Source: Sphingomonas flavalba (GTDB taxonomy: Bacteria; Pseudomonadota; Alphaproteobacteria; Sphingomonadales; Sphingomonadaceae). From it: a stretch of DNA of 64,000 nucleotides. The stretch spans positions 124,001 to 188,000 of the forward strand of contig NZ_SPHY01000004.1 in assembly GCF_004796535.1 (NCBI RefSeq), given 5' to 3'. The translations under genes were made by a program, and so were the position numbers. The notes below the pieces were generated by a model. That model was given only the letters and a program-made list of their open reading frames with translations, was not told the origin of the DNA and did not search any database. Positions 27,511 through 34,926 of this stretch are shown piece after piece; position 1 is the stretch's first letter; the number at the start of each line of letters is the position of its first letter.

Positions 27511-27539
27511 GCCCGCAAGATCCCGACTTTCGTCGGGAT
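27511..27539. repeat. short palindromic repeat (GCCCGCAAGATCCCG family)
   Basis: GCCCGCAAGATCCCGAC followed by the inverted GTCGGGAT (27532-27539). The same 15-base opening recurs at 29716. It lies between the convergent HhH gene and the CNNM gene and may work as a transcription stop for both. Confidence 0.55.
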
Positions 27540-27578
27540 GGCGACGGAAGCGGGAAGGAGTGACGGGAGAGAGCCCGG

Positions 27579-28883
27579 TCAGGGTTGGGCGGTGACCAGC
27601 AGCTTGTCGATCTTGCGGCCGTCCATATCGACGATTTCGAAGCGCCAGCCCTGTTCGACGAAATCTTCGCCGACGGTGGGCAGGTGGCGCAGAACCGACA
27701 GGGCGAAGCCGGCGACGGTCGCATAATCGCGGTCGTCCGGCAGGGCGATGTCCAGCCGTTCGGCGAGGGTATCGGCATACATCGCGCCGGAGACGAGCAG
27801 GCTGCCGTCCTCGCGCTCGACCAGATCGGGGTCGGTGCCCTCGTCACGGTCCGACACGAATTCGCCGGCGATCGCGATCAGCAGGTCGGCCGGGGTCAGT
27901 ATGCCGTCGAGATGGCCATATTCGTCGTGGACGACGACCATCGGCACTTCCGCCGCGCGCAGCGCCTCCAGCGCGTCCATCGCGTCGAGCTGGTCCGGCA
28001 CCGCCTGGACCGGGCGCATCAGCGCGCGCAGGTCGAGCGGACGGCCGGCGACCAGCGCCGCCATCACGTCACGGCTTTGAAGCACGCCGACGACCTCGTC
28101 GACCGATCCATCGGCGACCGGCAGGCGGGTGTGCGGCGTTTCCGCCAGCCGCGCCGCCACGGTCGCCGCATCGGCATTGACGTCGATCCAGTCGATCTGG
28201 TTGCGCGGCGTCATCACTTCGCGCACCGGCCGGTCGGCGAGGCGGACGACGCCAGAAATGATCGCGCGCTCGCTTTCCTCGATCACGCCGGAACGGCTGG
28301 CTTCCGCAACGATCAGCTGCAGTTCCTCCGCCGTCACCCGCGCGTCGCGTTCCCGTTTCAGGCCGATCAGCCGGAAGATCAGGCTGCTGCTGCGGTCGAG
28401 CAGCCAGACGATCGGCGCGGTCAGCCGCGCCAGCCACAGCATCGGCTTGGCCATCAGCACGGCGATCGGCTCCGGCGCGCGCAGGGCGAATTGCTTCGGC
28501 ACCAGTTCGCCGACGATCAGCGACGCATAGGTGGTCAGGCCGATGACCAGCGCGAAGCCGATGGTGCGGGCATGCGCCGGATCGACGCCGAGCCGGGCGA
28601 TCCGGTCCCCCACCGGCCCGCCGAGGCTGGCCCCGGAATAGGCGCCGGCGACGATGCCGATCAGGGTGATGCCGATCTGCACCGTTGACAGGAACTTGCC
28701 CGGATCGGCGGCGAGGGCCAGCGCGGCGCGGGCGCCGGGGCGGCCGGCCTTTTCCATCGCCTGCAGCCGGGGGCGGCGGGCGGAAACGATCGCCAGTTCC
28801 GACATGGCGAACAGGCCGTTGAGCGCGATCAGCGCGAGGATGATCGCGACGTCGAGCCAGGGGAAGGGGGAGAGCGGCTGCAT
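27579..28883 (-). CDS. CNNM/CBS-domain membrane protein (CorC/HlyC hemolysin family)
   Basis: This 434-residue protein carries an N-terminal DUF21/CNNM membrane domain with about four helices (VAIILALIALNGLFAMSELAI first; then LIGIVAGAYSG; ASLIVGELVPKQFAL). Two CBS domains follow around residues 215-335 (VREVMTPRNQIDWIDV; VVVHDEYGHLDGILTPADLL), and a C-terminal CorC_HlyC transporter-associated domain (DYATVAGFALSVLRHLPTVGE) ends it. Family members transport or regulate Mg2+/Co2+ or Na+; despite the old name there is little reason to expect haemolysis. It stands alone on the minus strand. Confidence 0.93.
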   Translation of the reverse strand: MQPLSPFPWLDVAIILALIALNGLFAMSELAIVSARRPRLQAMEKAGRPGARAALALAADPGKFLSTVQIGITLIGIVAGAYSGASLGGPVGDRIARLGVDPAHARTIGFALVIGLTTYASLIVGELVPKQFALRAPEPIAVLMAKPMLWLARLTAPIVWLLDRSSSLIFRLIGLKRERDARVTAEELQLIVAEASRSGVIEESERAIISGVVRLADRPVREVMTPRNQIDWIDVNADAATVAARLAETPHTRLPVADGSVDEVVGVLQSRDVMAALVAGRPLDLRALMRPVQAVPDQLDAMDALEALRAAEVPMVVVHDEYGHLDGILTPADLLIAIAGEFVSDRDEGTDPDLVEREDGSLLVSGAMYADTLAERLDIALPDDRDYATVAGFALSVLRHLPTVGEDFVEQGWRFEIVDMDGRKIDKLLVTAQP

Positions 28884-29011
28884 GGTGCGGTCGAAATCCC
28901 CTTTGCCGCGAAACTGTCCGTTTCACAACCATGCGATCATCGCCGGTTCAGCGGGAACCGATCAGGACGCGGGCGGTTGAGGTTCAAACCATATCGTTAC
29001 GGGGACGCCAC

Positions 29012-29692
29012 ATGCTCGCATCATCCTTTACCCGCATCATCGCCGCGGCCGCGCTGGCCGCGACCACCGCCGCCTGCACCACCGACCCGGATACCGGCCA
29101 GCGCCGCATGTCGAAGGCCGGGATCGGCGCGATCGGCGGCGCGCTGGGCGGCTATCTGCTCGGCGACATCGTCGGCGGCCGCCACGACCGGACCGAGAAA
29201 GTGCTTGGCGCCGGCATCGGTGCGGTCGCTGGTGCCGGCGTCGGCACCTATATGGACCGGCAGGAGCGCGAGCTGCGCGCCCGCACCGCCGGCACCGACG
29301 TGGAGGTGCGCCGCGACGGCGACAGCCTGGTGCTCGACATGCCGTCCAACGTCACCTTCGCCACCGATCAGTCGGCGATCGAGCCGCGCTTCCGCGCCAC
29401 GCTGGACCAGGTGGCGGATACGCTGGCCCGCTATGATTCAACGCTGGTCGACGTCTACGGCCACACCGATTCGCAGGGCAGCGACGCTTATAATCAGGCG
29501 CTGTCCGAACGGCGGGCGCGCGCGGTTGCCGACTATCTCGGCATGCGCGGGGTCAACCCGGCGCGGATCGGCACGCGCGGCTTCGGCGAGAGCCAGCCGA
29601 TCGCCAGCAACGACACCGCCGAGGGCCGCGCCGCCAACCGCCGCGTCGAGATCCGCGTCGAACCGCTGCGCGCCGAGGATAGCCGGCGGTAG
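29012..29692 (+). CDS. OmpA-family lipoprotein with glycine zipper
   Basis: The 226-residue precursor has a lipoprotein-like signal (AAALAATTAAC) with the lipid-modified Cys near residue 20. A glycine-zipper segment follows (GIGAIGGALGGYLLGDIVGG, then GAGIGAVAGAGVGTYM). The C-terminal OmpA domain binds peptidoglycan, with VTFATDQSAIEP, VDVYGHTDSQGSDAYN, LSERRARAVADYL and GFGESQPIASN. It resembles YfiB/YiaD-type proteins that tie the outer membrane to the cell wall. ATG 29012 opens the signal peptide; the upstream reading to 28931 would add a hydrophilic leader. Confidence 0.92.
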   Translation: MLASSFTRIIAAAALAATTAACTTDPDTGQRRMSKAGIGAIGGALGGYLLGDIVGGRHDRTEKVLGAGIGAVAGAGVGTYMDRQERELRARTAGTDVEVRRDGDSLVLDMPSNVTFATDQSAIEPRFRATLDQVADTLARYDSTLVDVYGHTDSQGSDAYNQALSERRARAVADYLGMRGVNPARIGTRGFGESQPIASNDTAEGRAANRRVEIRVEPLRAEDSRR

Positions 29693-29715
29693 GTTTCCGG
29701 TCCGGGCGGGGGCGG

Positions 29716-29743
29716 CCCGCAAGATCCCGGCATGCGCCGGGAT
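29716..29743. terminator. palindromic repeat, possible bidirectional terminator
   Basis: ATCCCGGC (29724-29731) pairs with GCCGGGAT (29736-29743) around a 4-base loop, preceded by the shared GCCCGCAAG. It lies between the convergent OmpA-family and tadA genes. It lacks a T-run, so intrinsic termination is not certain. Confidence 0.5.
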
Positions 29744-29754
29744 GACGGCGGAGG

Positions 29755-30219
29755 CTAACGGCCGGCGCGGCGGCTGGCGAAGAAATCCCGGAGCAGGGCC
29801 GCCGCCTCCGCCTCGCCGATGCCGGGGTAGACATCCGGCCGGTGGTGGCAGGTCGGCTGGGCGAAGATTCGGCCGCCATGCTCCACCGCGCCGCCCTTCG
29901 GATCGGGCGCGGCGTAGTAAAGCCGGGCGATCCGCGCATGGGCGATCGCGCCGGCGCACATCGCGCAGGGCTCCAGCGTCACATAAAGCGCGCAATCGGT
30001 CAGCCGCTCCGCGCCCAGATGGGCGGCGGCAGCGCGGATCGCGAGGATCTCGGCATGGGCGGTCGGGTCGTTCAGCCGGCGGGTGGCATTGGCGCCGCGG
30101 CCGACGACTGCGCCGTCATGCACCACGACGGCGCCGACCGGCACCTCCCCCGCCGCGCCCGCCTCCCCCGCCAGCGCAAGCGCGATCCGCATCGGTTCGG
30201 GCAGGGGAAAGCCGTTCAC
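29755..30219 (-). CDS. tadA: tRNA-specific adenosine deaminase
   Basis: TadA converts A34 to inosine in tRNA-Arg(ACG). The 154-residue protein carries the zinc-dependent deaminase motifs: HAEILAI with the Zn-His and catalytic Glu, and PCAMCAGAIAHARI with the two Zn cysteines. The tRNA-contacting DPKGGAVEHGG segment is also present, which favours TadA over other cytidine/deoxycytidylate deaminases. The start is GTG at 30219, overlapping the stop of the upstream mutT-like gene (GTGA); MNGFPLPEPMRIAL is the resulting N-terminus. Confidence 0.93.
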   Translation of the reverse strand: MNGFPLPEPMRIALALAGEAGAAGEVPVGAVVVHDGAVVGRGANATRRLNDPTAHAEILAIRAAAAHLGAERLTDCALYVTLEPCAMCAGAIAHARIARLYYAAPDPKGGAVEHGGRIFAQPTCHHRPDVYPGIGEAEAAALLRDFFASRRAGR

Positions 30220-30638
30220 AGCAGCGCGTCGAGCAGGCCGATCAGCGGCTTGTCCGCCGGCGGCATCGCCAGACCGTGCAGGGCGAGCGGGCGCACCCAT
30301 TTCAGCGCCGGCGCCTCGCGCGGCTCCGGTATGCCGCGCCATTTGCGGCAGACATAGAGCAGCAGGATCAGGTGGCGGCCGCCGAGCGGCGCGCTGGCGA
30401 AGGCGGCGGGGGCGAGGCAGGCCTGATCGGTGGCGATGCCAAGCTCCTCCGCCAGCTCGCGGATCAGCGCCGCTTCCGGGGTTTCGCCCGGCTCGACCTT
30501 GCCGCCGGGGAATTCCCACAGCCCGGCCATCGCCTTGCCCTCCGGCCGCTGCTGGACGAGGACGCGGCCGTCGGCGTCGACCAGCGCCGCCGCGACCACC
30601 AGAAGTTGATCCGTTCCGCTTTCCATGCCGGCGCTCAT
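30216..30638 (-). CDS. mutT: NUDIX hydrolase, MutT type
   Basis: The 140-residue protein contains the complete Nudix box GGKVEPGETPEAALIRELAEELGI split as GGKVEPGE and RELAEELGI, which binds Mg2+ and hydrolyses nucleoside diphosphate linkages. The family N-terminus (LLVVAAALVDADGRVLVQQRP) and the tail LKWVRPLALHGLAMPPADKPLI match MutT proteins that remove 8-oxo-dGTP from the nucleotide pool. It is coupled to tadA by a four-base overlap. Other Nudix substrates cannot be excluded. Confidence 0.85.
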   Translation of the reverse strand: MSAGMESGTDQLLVVAAALVDADGRVLVQQRPEGKAMAGLWEFPGGKVEPGETPEAALIRELAEELGIATDQACLAPAAFASAPLGGRHLILLLYVCRKWRGIPEPREAPALKWVRPLALHGLAMPPADKPLIGLLDALL

Positions 30639-30706
30639 AAGGCTTTTTTAACGCCCCGGGCCATAGCGTCGTGGCGCTTTGGAACAGCATATGATCGGAT
30701 ACCACC

Positions 30707-30877
30707 ATGCGTGGACTTGTCGGACGCGTCGCCCGCGACCTGCGTGGTGCGACCGCGATTGAATACGGCCTAGTCGCCGCGCTGATTTCGCTCGGCATTC
30801 TTGGGTCGCTTACGGCATTCGCCGGTACGTCCATCGACATATGGGCGCGCGTCGCCGCAAAGTTCGCCACCGGGTAA
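30707..30877 (+). CDS. Flp-type pilin (first copy)
   Basis: This 56-residue product is MRGLVGRVARDLRG, then ATAIEYGLVAALISLG and a hydrophobic stretch, ending KFATG. It is a type IVb Flp pilin: a short basic leader, a predicted prepilin-peptidase cut after the Gly before ATAIEYG, the invariant Glu and the hydrophobic assembly helix. It differs from the second copy 130 bases downstream outside the core. No tad assembly genes are in the window, so secretion and assembly would depend on genes elsewhere. The stop TAA is followed by the small palindrome ACCATTTATTAATGGT. Confidence 0.85.
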   Translation: MRGLVGRVARDLRGATAIEYGLVAALISLGILGSLTAFAGTSIDIWARVAAKFATG

Positions 30878-31009
30878 CCATTTATTAATGGTGTTTACTT
30901 GCGGCGCTTAAGTTTTTCTCAACCAGCTCCCCTCTAGAGGCTTCATTGCGGCTTGGAATCGATTTTGAAGCCGCCGGGTGACAGTCACTTTCGACCAAGG
31001 AGATCGGTT

Positions 31010-31180
31010 ATGAAGCTTATCCGCAACATTCTCGCCAACAAGAAGGGCGCGACCGCCATCGAATACGGCCTGATCGCCGCCCTGATCGCGATCGCCGCGA
31101 TCACCGCGATGACCAGCCTCGGCAGCCAGTTGAACCTGACGTTCACGAAGGCCACCACCGAGATGGCGAAGAGCAACTGA
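31010..31180 (+). CDS. Flp-type pilin (second copy)
   Basis: The 56-residue product has the leader MKLIRNILANKKG, the processing region ATAIEYGLIAALIAIAA and a short soluble tail ending MAKSN. It is the more typical Flp major pilin, with a strong ribosome site (AAGGAG, 7 bases before ATG 31010). A strong terminator follows at 31219, so it is probably expressed highly as a small transcript, alone or with the first copy. It should be processed by a TadV-type prepilin peptidase and assembled into adhesive Flp pili by tad proteins not present here. Confidence 0.92.
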   Translation: MKLIRNILANKKGATAIEYGLIAALIAIAAITAMTSLGSQLNLTFTKATTEMAKSN

Positions 31181-31218
31181 TTTCGCCGGGTTCGCCAGAA
31201 CCCGCGCCAATCGGCAGG

Positions 31219-31251
31219 ACGGGGCGTCGGAACGATCCGGCGCCCCGTTTT
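31219..31251 (+). terminator. intrinsic terminator after the Flp pilins
   Basis: ACGGGGCG (31219-31226) pairs with CGCCCCGT (31241-31248) and is followed by TTTT (31248-31251). It lies 38 bases after the pilin stop. Confidence 0.85.
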
Positions 31252-31391
31252 GCGTGGGCCGACGCCGCGCCCGTCCTGCCGGCGGACACCGGCATCCCCG
31301 ACACGAAGCGGGTCCCCGCCGGGATCCTGGCTTGCGCCAAGACGACGACGGGGCTGTTCATATTCGTCGCGCGGCGCGCTAAGGCCCGGCG

Positions 31392-32102
31392 ATGGCCGCG
31401 CGCTCCCGCTCCCGAAAATCCGTTCCCGCCCGCATCCTCCGCCTGCTGCTGAAGGCGGTGCTGTGGTTCGTCGGGCTGAGCCTGCTCTGGGTCACCGCCT
31501 ATCGTTTCGTGCCGCCGCCGTTCACCGTCACGATGATGGGCGACGTGCTGGGCGGGCGCAGCGTCACCAAGGATTGGCTGAGCCTGGCGCGAACCGACCC
31601 GAACATGGCGCGCGCCGCGATCGCCGCCGAGGATGCCAAATTCTGCAGCCACCACGGCTTCGACGTCGACGCGATCGCCGCGGCGATGAAGCGCAACGCG
31701 CGCGGCGGCCATGTGCTGCGCGGCGGATCGACGATCAGCCAGCAGACGGCGAAGAACGCCTTTCTGTGGCAGGGCGGCGGCTTCTTCCGCAAGGGGCTGG
31801 AGGCATGGTTCACCCTGCTGATCGAGACGATCTGGGGCAAGCAGCGGATCATGGAAGTCTATCTGAACATCGCCGAGACCGGTATCGCCACCTATGGCGT
31901 CAACGCCGGGGCGCAGCGCTATTTCGGCCATAACGCGACACGGCTGAGCGTAACCGAGGCGAGCCGGATCGCCGCGGTGCTGCCGCTGCCCAAGAAGCGG
32001 CCGGGCGCCACGCCGACCGGCTATACCCGCCGCTACGGCAACGCGATTTCCCGCCGCGTCGGCATCGTCCGGCGCGACGGCCTGGATAGCTGCGTACGCT
32101 GA
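31392..32102 (+). CDS. mtgA: monofunctional peptidoglycan glycosyltransferase
   Basis: MtgA polymerises lipid II into glycan strands without making cross-links. The 236-residue protein has one N-terminal TM helix (LLLKAVLWFVGLSLLWVTAY) and a GT51 domain with the catalytic Glu in IAAEDAKFCSHHGFD. Other motifs are RGGSTISQQTAKNAFLW, EVYLNIAETG and YFGHNATRLSVTEASRIAA. Length and motif order are those of MtgA rather than a bifunctional PBP. It is monocistronic, transcribed from the gap after the pilin terminator. Confidence 0.96.
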   Translation: MAARSRSRKSVPARILRLLLKAVLWFVGLSLLWVTAYRFVPPPFTVTMMGDVLGGRSVTKDWLSLARTDPNMARAAIAAEDAKFCSHHGFDVDAIAAAMKRNARGGHVLRGGSTISQQTAKNAFLWQGGGFFRKGLEAWFTLLIETIWGKQRIMEVYLNIAETGIATYGVNAGAQRYFGHNATRLSVTEASRIAAVLPLPKKRPGATPTGYTRRYGNAISRRVGIVRRDGLDSCVR

Positions 32103-32318
32103 GCGCCTCCGTCATTGCGGGCTATCCGCCGCTGGCGCGGATACAAGGCAATCGCTTGAGCGCCAACCCGAAAGGCAGACAGTGGCGCGCCACTCCGCGA
32201 ACGAGGATAGCTTTCTTTGCCAAATCGAGATGGCTTCCCGACTTTGGCGGGCGCCCGCCCTCGCCCCCGCTGAAACATCTGGATATGGTCGGAACATGAT
32301 CGATTCCAGGCGATTCTC

Positions 32319-33896
32319 GTGAAATTCGAATCGGATGAGACGCGACCCTTTTCGAGCCCTACGCGGCAGGCCGTCAACGCGCGAGTATCCGTATCGCCCG
32401 GACAGATGACGCCGGCGCTGACCGACAGCCGAACTCGCTATCGAATTTTCGTCGTCGATCTCAACAATTTCGCTACTTTCCCTACCCTTGCCGTCGGCAT
32501 TCTCATCGCGGCGCTACGGAAAGCCGGCCACGATGTCTCCCTTCTGGTACCGCTCGCCTGCGATATTCCCACGCACGAGCGGGAACGACGCGAGTGGTGG
32601 CCGGACCACATGATGCGGCGGATTCATTTGTCGACATCACCGGCGTGGCGGATACCGCGCGACTTGCTGCGTTCCGCCCGCTACCATTTTCGGCAACGGC
32701 CCCATGCAAGAGTATTGCGAGAGGTTGGAAAGGCGCTGGAAGCGAAGCCTGATCTTCTGATGCTGTCGGCCTACCTGCAACATTATCAGACGATCGTTCA
32801 GATCGGAAAGCTCGCGCTGAAAGCGAAGATTCCGATGCTGCTCGGCGGGCCAGCCTTCAATTTGAACGAGGTGGCCGAGGCCTGGCGAACGATCCCCGGG
32901 CTGACGGCGATCTATGGCGGCGAAGCCGATCTGGTTGTTCCCGAACTGGTGGAAGCGATCGGCACCGACGAAGACCTGCTGCGTTTCGACGGCGTGACGC
33001 TGCCCGACGGGCGCAGCAGCGGTGCCGCTGCCCCCTTCCGGGCGCTCGACCTTTCTCCGGTGCCTGATTTCTCGGATTTCCCCTGGGATCGCTATCGGGT
33101 GCCAATCATCCCGGTCATGACCGGGCGGGGTTGCCAATGGGGAAAGTGCAATTTTTGCAGCGATGTCGTGTCGGTGAACGGGCGCACATATCGAACCCGC
33201 AGCCTGGAGTCGGTCCTGCATGAGCTACGCGAGCAGTCCCGTCGCTACGCGACGGCGAACTTCACGTTTCTCGATCTCAAGCTGAACAGCAATCCCCCAC
33301 TTTTCCGTGGAATTGCGGAGCATATCCAGGAGGCGGCGCCCGGTGCCCAATGGATCGGCACCGTGCACGTCGATACTCGCGCCGACAACGGCCTTTCCCG
33401 GCAGGATTTGCGCGCCGCCGCGGCAAGCGGCATGCGCCGCGTGAGTTTCGGCCTGGAAAGTGGCAGCCAGCATATGCTCGATCTGATGGACAAAGGGGCT
33501 TTGGTGGCCGCGAATTCGGCATTCATCCGCGAAGCGCACGAGGCCGGCATTTCGGTCCGGTGCACGATGTTCAAAGGCTATCCGGGCGAAACCGCCGATG
33601 ATCTGGAGCAGACAGCGAGTTTTCTTGAGGCGCATCAGCCGTATCTTGACCGGGTGCGGTTCAACGATTTTTCGATCCTTGAGAATACGCCCATCTGGCA
33701 TGCCGTGCATAATGGGGCACTGCCAGACCTTGCCGTATTGGGCCATCAACGGACGCTCGGCCGCGTACGCTATGCTAATCATGGCGCGGAAGGTGCGGCC
33801 TATCGACGCGCGAAAGCGAAGGTGCTGCGCGCGGTCTTCGCGATCAACCGGCGGAGGCTTCGCTCGGAGGCCCAGATGTTTGACGGGATGATGTGA
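32319..33896 (+). CDS. radical SAM protein with cobalamin-binding-like N-terminus
   Basis: The 525-residue protein has an N-terminal Rossmann-like B12-binding domain (YRIFVVDLNNFATFPTLAVGI, LLMLSAYLQHYQTIVQIG, LLGGPAFN, IYGGEAD) and a radical SAM barrel. The cluster motif is GRGCQWGKCNFC, with cysteines 272, 277 and 280, i.e. CX4CX2C rather than CX3CX2C; later motifs RVSFGLESGSQHMLDLMDKG and VRCTMFKGYPGET are typical of the class. Such enzymes methylate or rearrange unactivated carbons, often in lipids or natural products. The B12 site lacks an obvious DxHxxG, so cobalamin binding is not certain. Start: GTG 32319, or ATG 32406 just before the conserved region. Two glycosyltransferase genes follow. 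Confidence 0.85.
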   Translation: MKFESDETRPFSSPTRQAVNARVSVSPGQMTPALTDSRTRYRIFVVDLNNFATFPTLAVGILIAALRKAGHDVSLLVPLACDIPTHERERREWWPDHMMRRIHLSTSPAWRIPRDLLRSARYHFRQRPHARVLREVGKALEAKPDLLMLSAYLQHYQTIVQIGKLALKAKIPMLLGGPAFNLNEVAEAWRTIPGLTAIYGGEADLVVPELVEAIGTDEDLLRFDGVTLPDGRSSGAAAPFRALDLSPVPDFSDFPWDRYRVPIIPVMTGRGCQWGKCNFCSDVVSVNGRTYRTRSLESVLHELREQSRRYATANFTFLDLKLNSNPPLFRGIAEHIQEAAPGAQWIGTVHVDTRADNGLSRQDLRAAAASGMRRVSFGLESGSQHMLDLMDKGALVAANSAFIREAHEAGISVRCTMFKGYPGETADDLEQTASFLEAHQPYLDRVRFNDFSILENTPIWHAVHNGALPDLAVLGHQRTLGRVRYANHGAEGAAYRRAKAKVLRAVFAINRRRLRSEAQMFDGMM

Positions 33897-33936
33897 TGCC
33901 GTTTGAAAGGCGACACGCAACTGGCATCGCGCGACA

Positions 33937-34926
33937 ATGACGGACGCCGCCGCTACAGCGCGTGACGGAATCGTGGCAACGCCCTTGGTCTCGCTCGTCC
34001 TGGTCAGCTGGAACACATGCGCGCTGACGATGGAATGCCTGGCATCGATCGCCGCGTCGCCCGCGACGATCGACCATGAGATTGTACTCGTCGACAACGG
34101 ATCGGTCGACGGGACGGCAGCGGCCGTCCGCGCAGGCTATCCGACGGTTCGCGTGGTAAGAACGGAAACCAATCTCGGCTTCGCGGGCGGTGCTAACAGT
34201 GGCGCAGCCGTGGCACGGGGCGAATTCCTGCTGTTCCTCAATACCGACACCATCGTTTCGGCCGGTGCCATTGACACGCTCGTCGCCTTCGCCCTCGCCT
34301 ATCCGGAAGCCCGGCTGTGGGGCGGTCGGACAATCAATCTCGATGGATCGGCAAACCTCGCTTGCTGCTGGGCCGCACCAACGCTGTGGAGCATATTCTG
34401 CATCAGTTTCGGGCTCACCGCCCTTTTCCGCAACAGTCGGTTGTTCAACGTTGAATCCTATGGCGGATGGCAGCGGGACAGCGTCCGCGAGGTTGCCATT
34501 ATCTCCGGTTGCTTCCTGCTGATCGGCAAGACATTTTTCGACTCTGTCGGCCGATTCGACGACAGCTTCTTCCTGTATGGCGAGGATGCCGACCTGTGCT
34601 TTCGGGCGCGCCTGAACGGAGCCAGGCCACGGTTCACACCGCACGCGACGGTCACGCATCTCAGCGGTGCGAGCAGCCGCTCCGAGGACATGCTCACCTA
34701 TTTATGGAGCGCCCGGCTGGAGCTGATCCGTCGCCAATCGGGGGCGATCAGCGGAGCGTTGGCAGCGAGAATGATGATAGGCGGGAGCCTGCTGCGCTAT
34801 TGGCGCTACGCCGTGGCTGCGCGACGGTGCCAAGACGCAGCCGCGCAGCGAGAAGTGTGGAAGCTCGTATGGACGCGCCGGGCGCTTTGGTCACGCGGCG
34901 TGATCGGCCGGCCGTTGACTGGTTGA
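33937..34926 (+). CDS. glycosyltransferase family 2 protein (rhamnosyltransferase-like)
   Basis: This 329-residue protein is a GT-A enzyme: VSLVLVSWNTCALTMECLAS, EIVLVDNGSVDGTAAAV, NLGFAGGANSGAAVARGEF, then the DxD-like LFLNTDTIVSAGA and the downstream FDDSFFLYGEDADLCFRARL with the catalytic acidic residues. This layout (N-x-GFAGGxN, L-N-D/T, YGEDxDLCxR) is that of the rhamnosyltransferase/WcaA branch. It likely adds a sugar to a cell-surface glycan or to a small molecule. It lies 40 bases after the radical SAM gene on the same strand. Its last 36 bases overlap the 3' end of the convergent glycosyltransferase gene. Confidence 0.9.
   Translation: MTDAAATARDGIVATPLVSLVLVSWNTCALTMECLASIAASPATIDHEIVLVDNGSVDGTAAAVRAGYPTVRVVRTETNLGFAGGANSGAAVARGEFLLFLNTDTIVSAGAIDTLVAFALAYPEARLWGGRTINLDGSANLACCWAAPTLWSIFCISFGLTALFRNSRLFNVESYGGWQRDSVREVAIISGCFLLIGKTFFDSVGRFDDSFFLYGEDADLCFRARLNGARPRFTPHATVTHLSGASSRSEDMLTYLWSARLELIRRQSGAISGALAARMMIGGSLLRYWRYAVAARRCQDAAAQREVWKLVWTRRALWSRGVIGRPLTG

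Noticed and set aside
27579-28883. Calling the CNNM/CBS gene a hemolysin
   Set aside because: The name is historical; domains point to an ion-transport or ion-sensing role.
32103-32318. CGTCATTGCGGG after mtgA as a third copy of the GTCATTGCGAG repeat
   Set aside because: Only about ten bases match and no inverted partner of similar length is clear, so it was not listed as a repeat.
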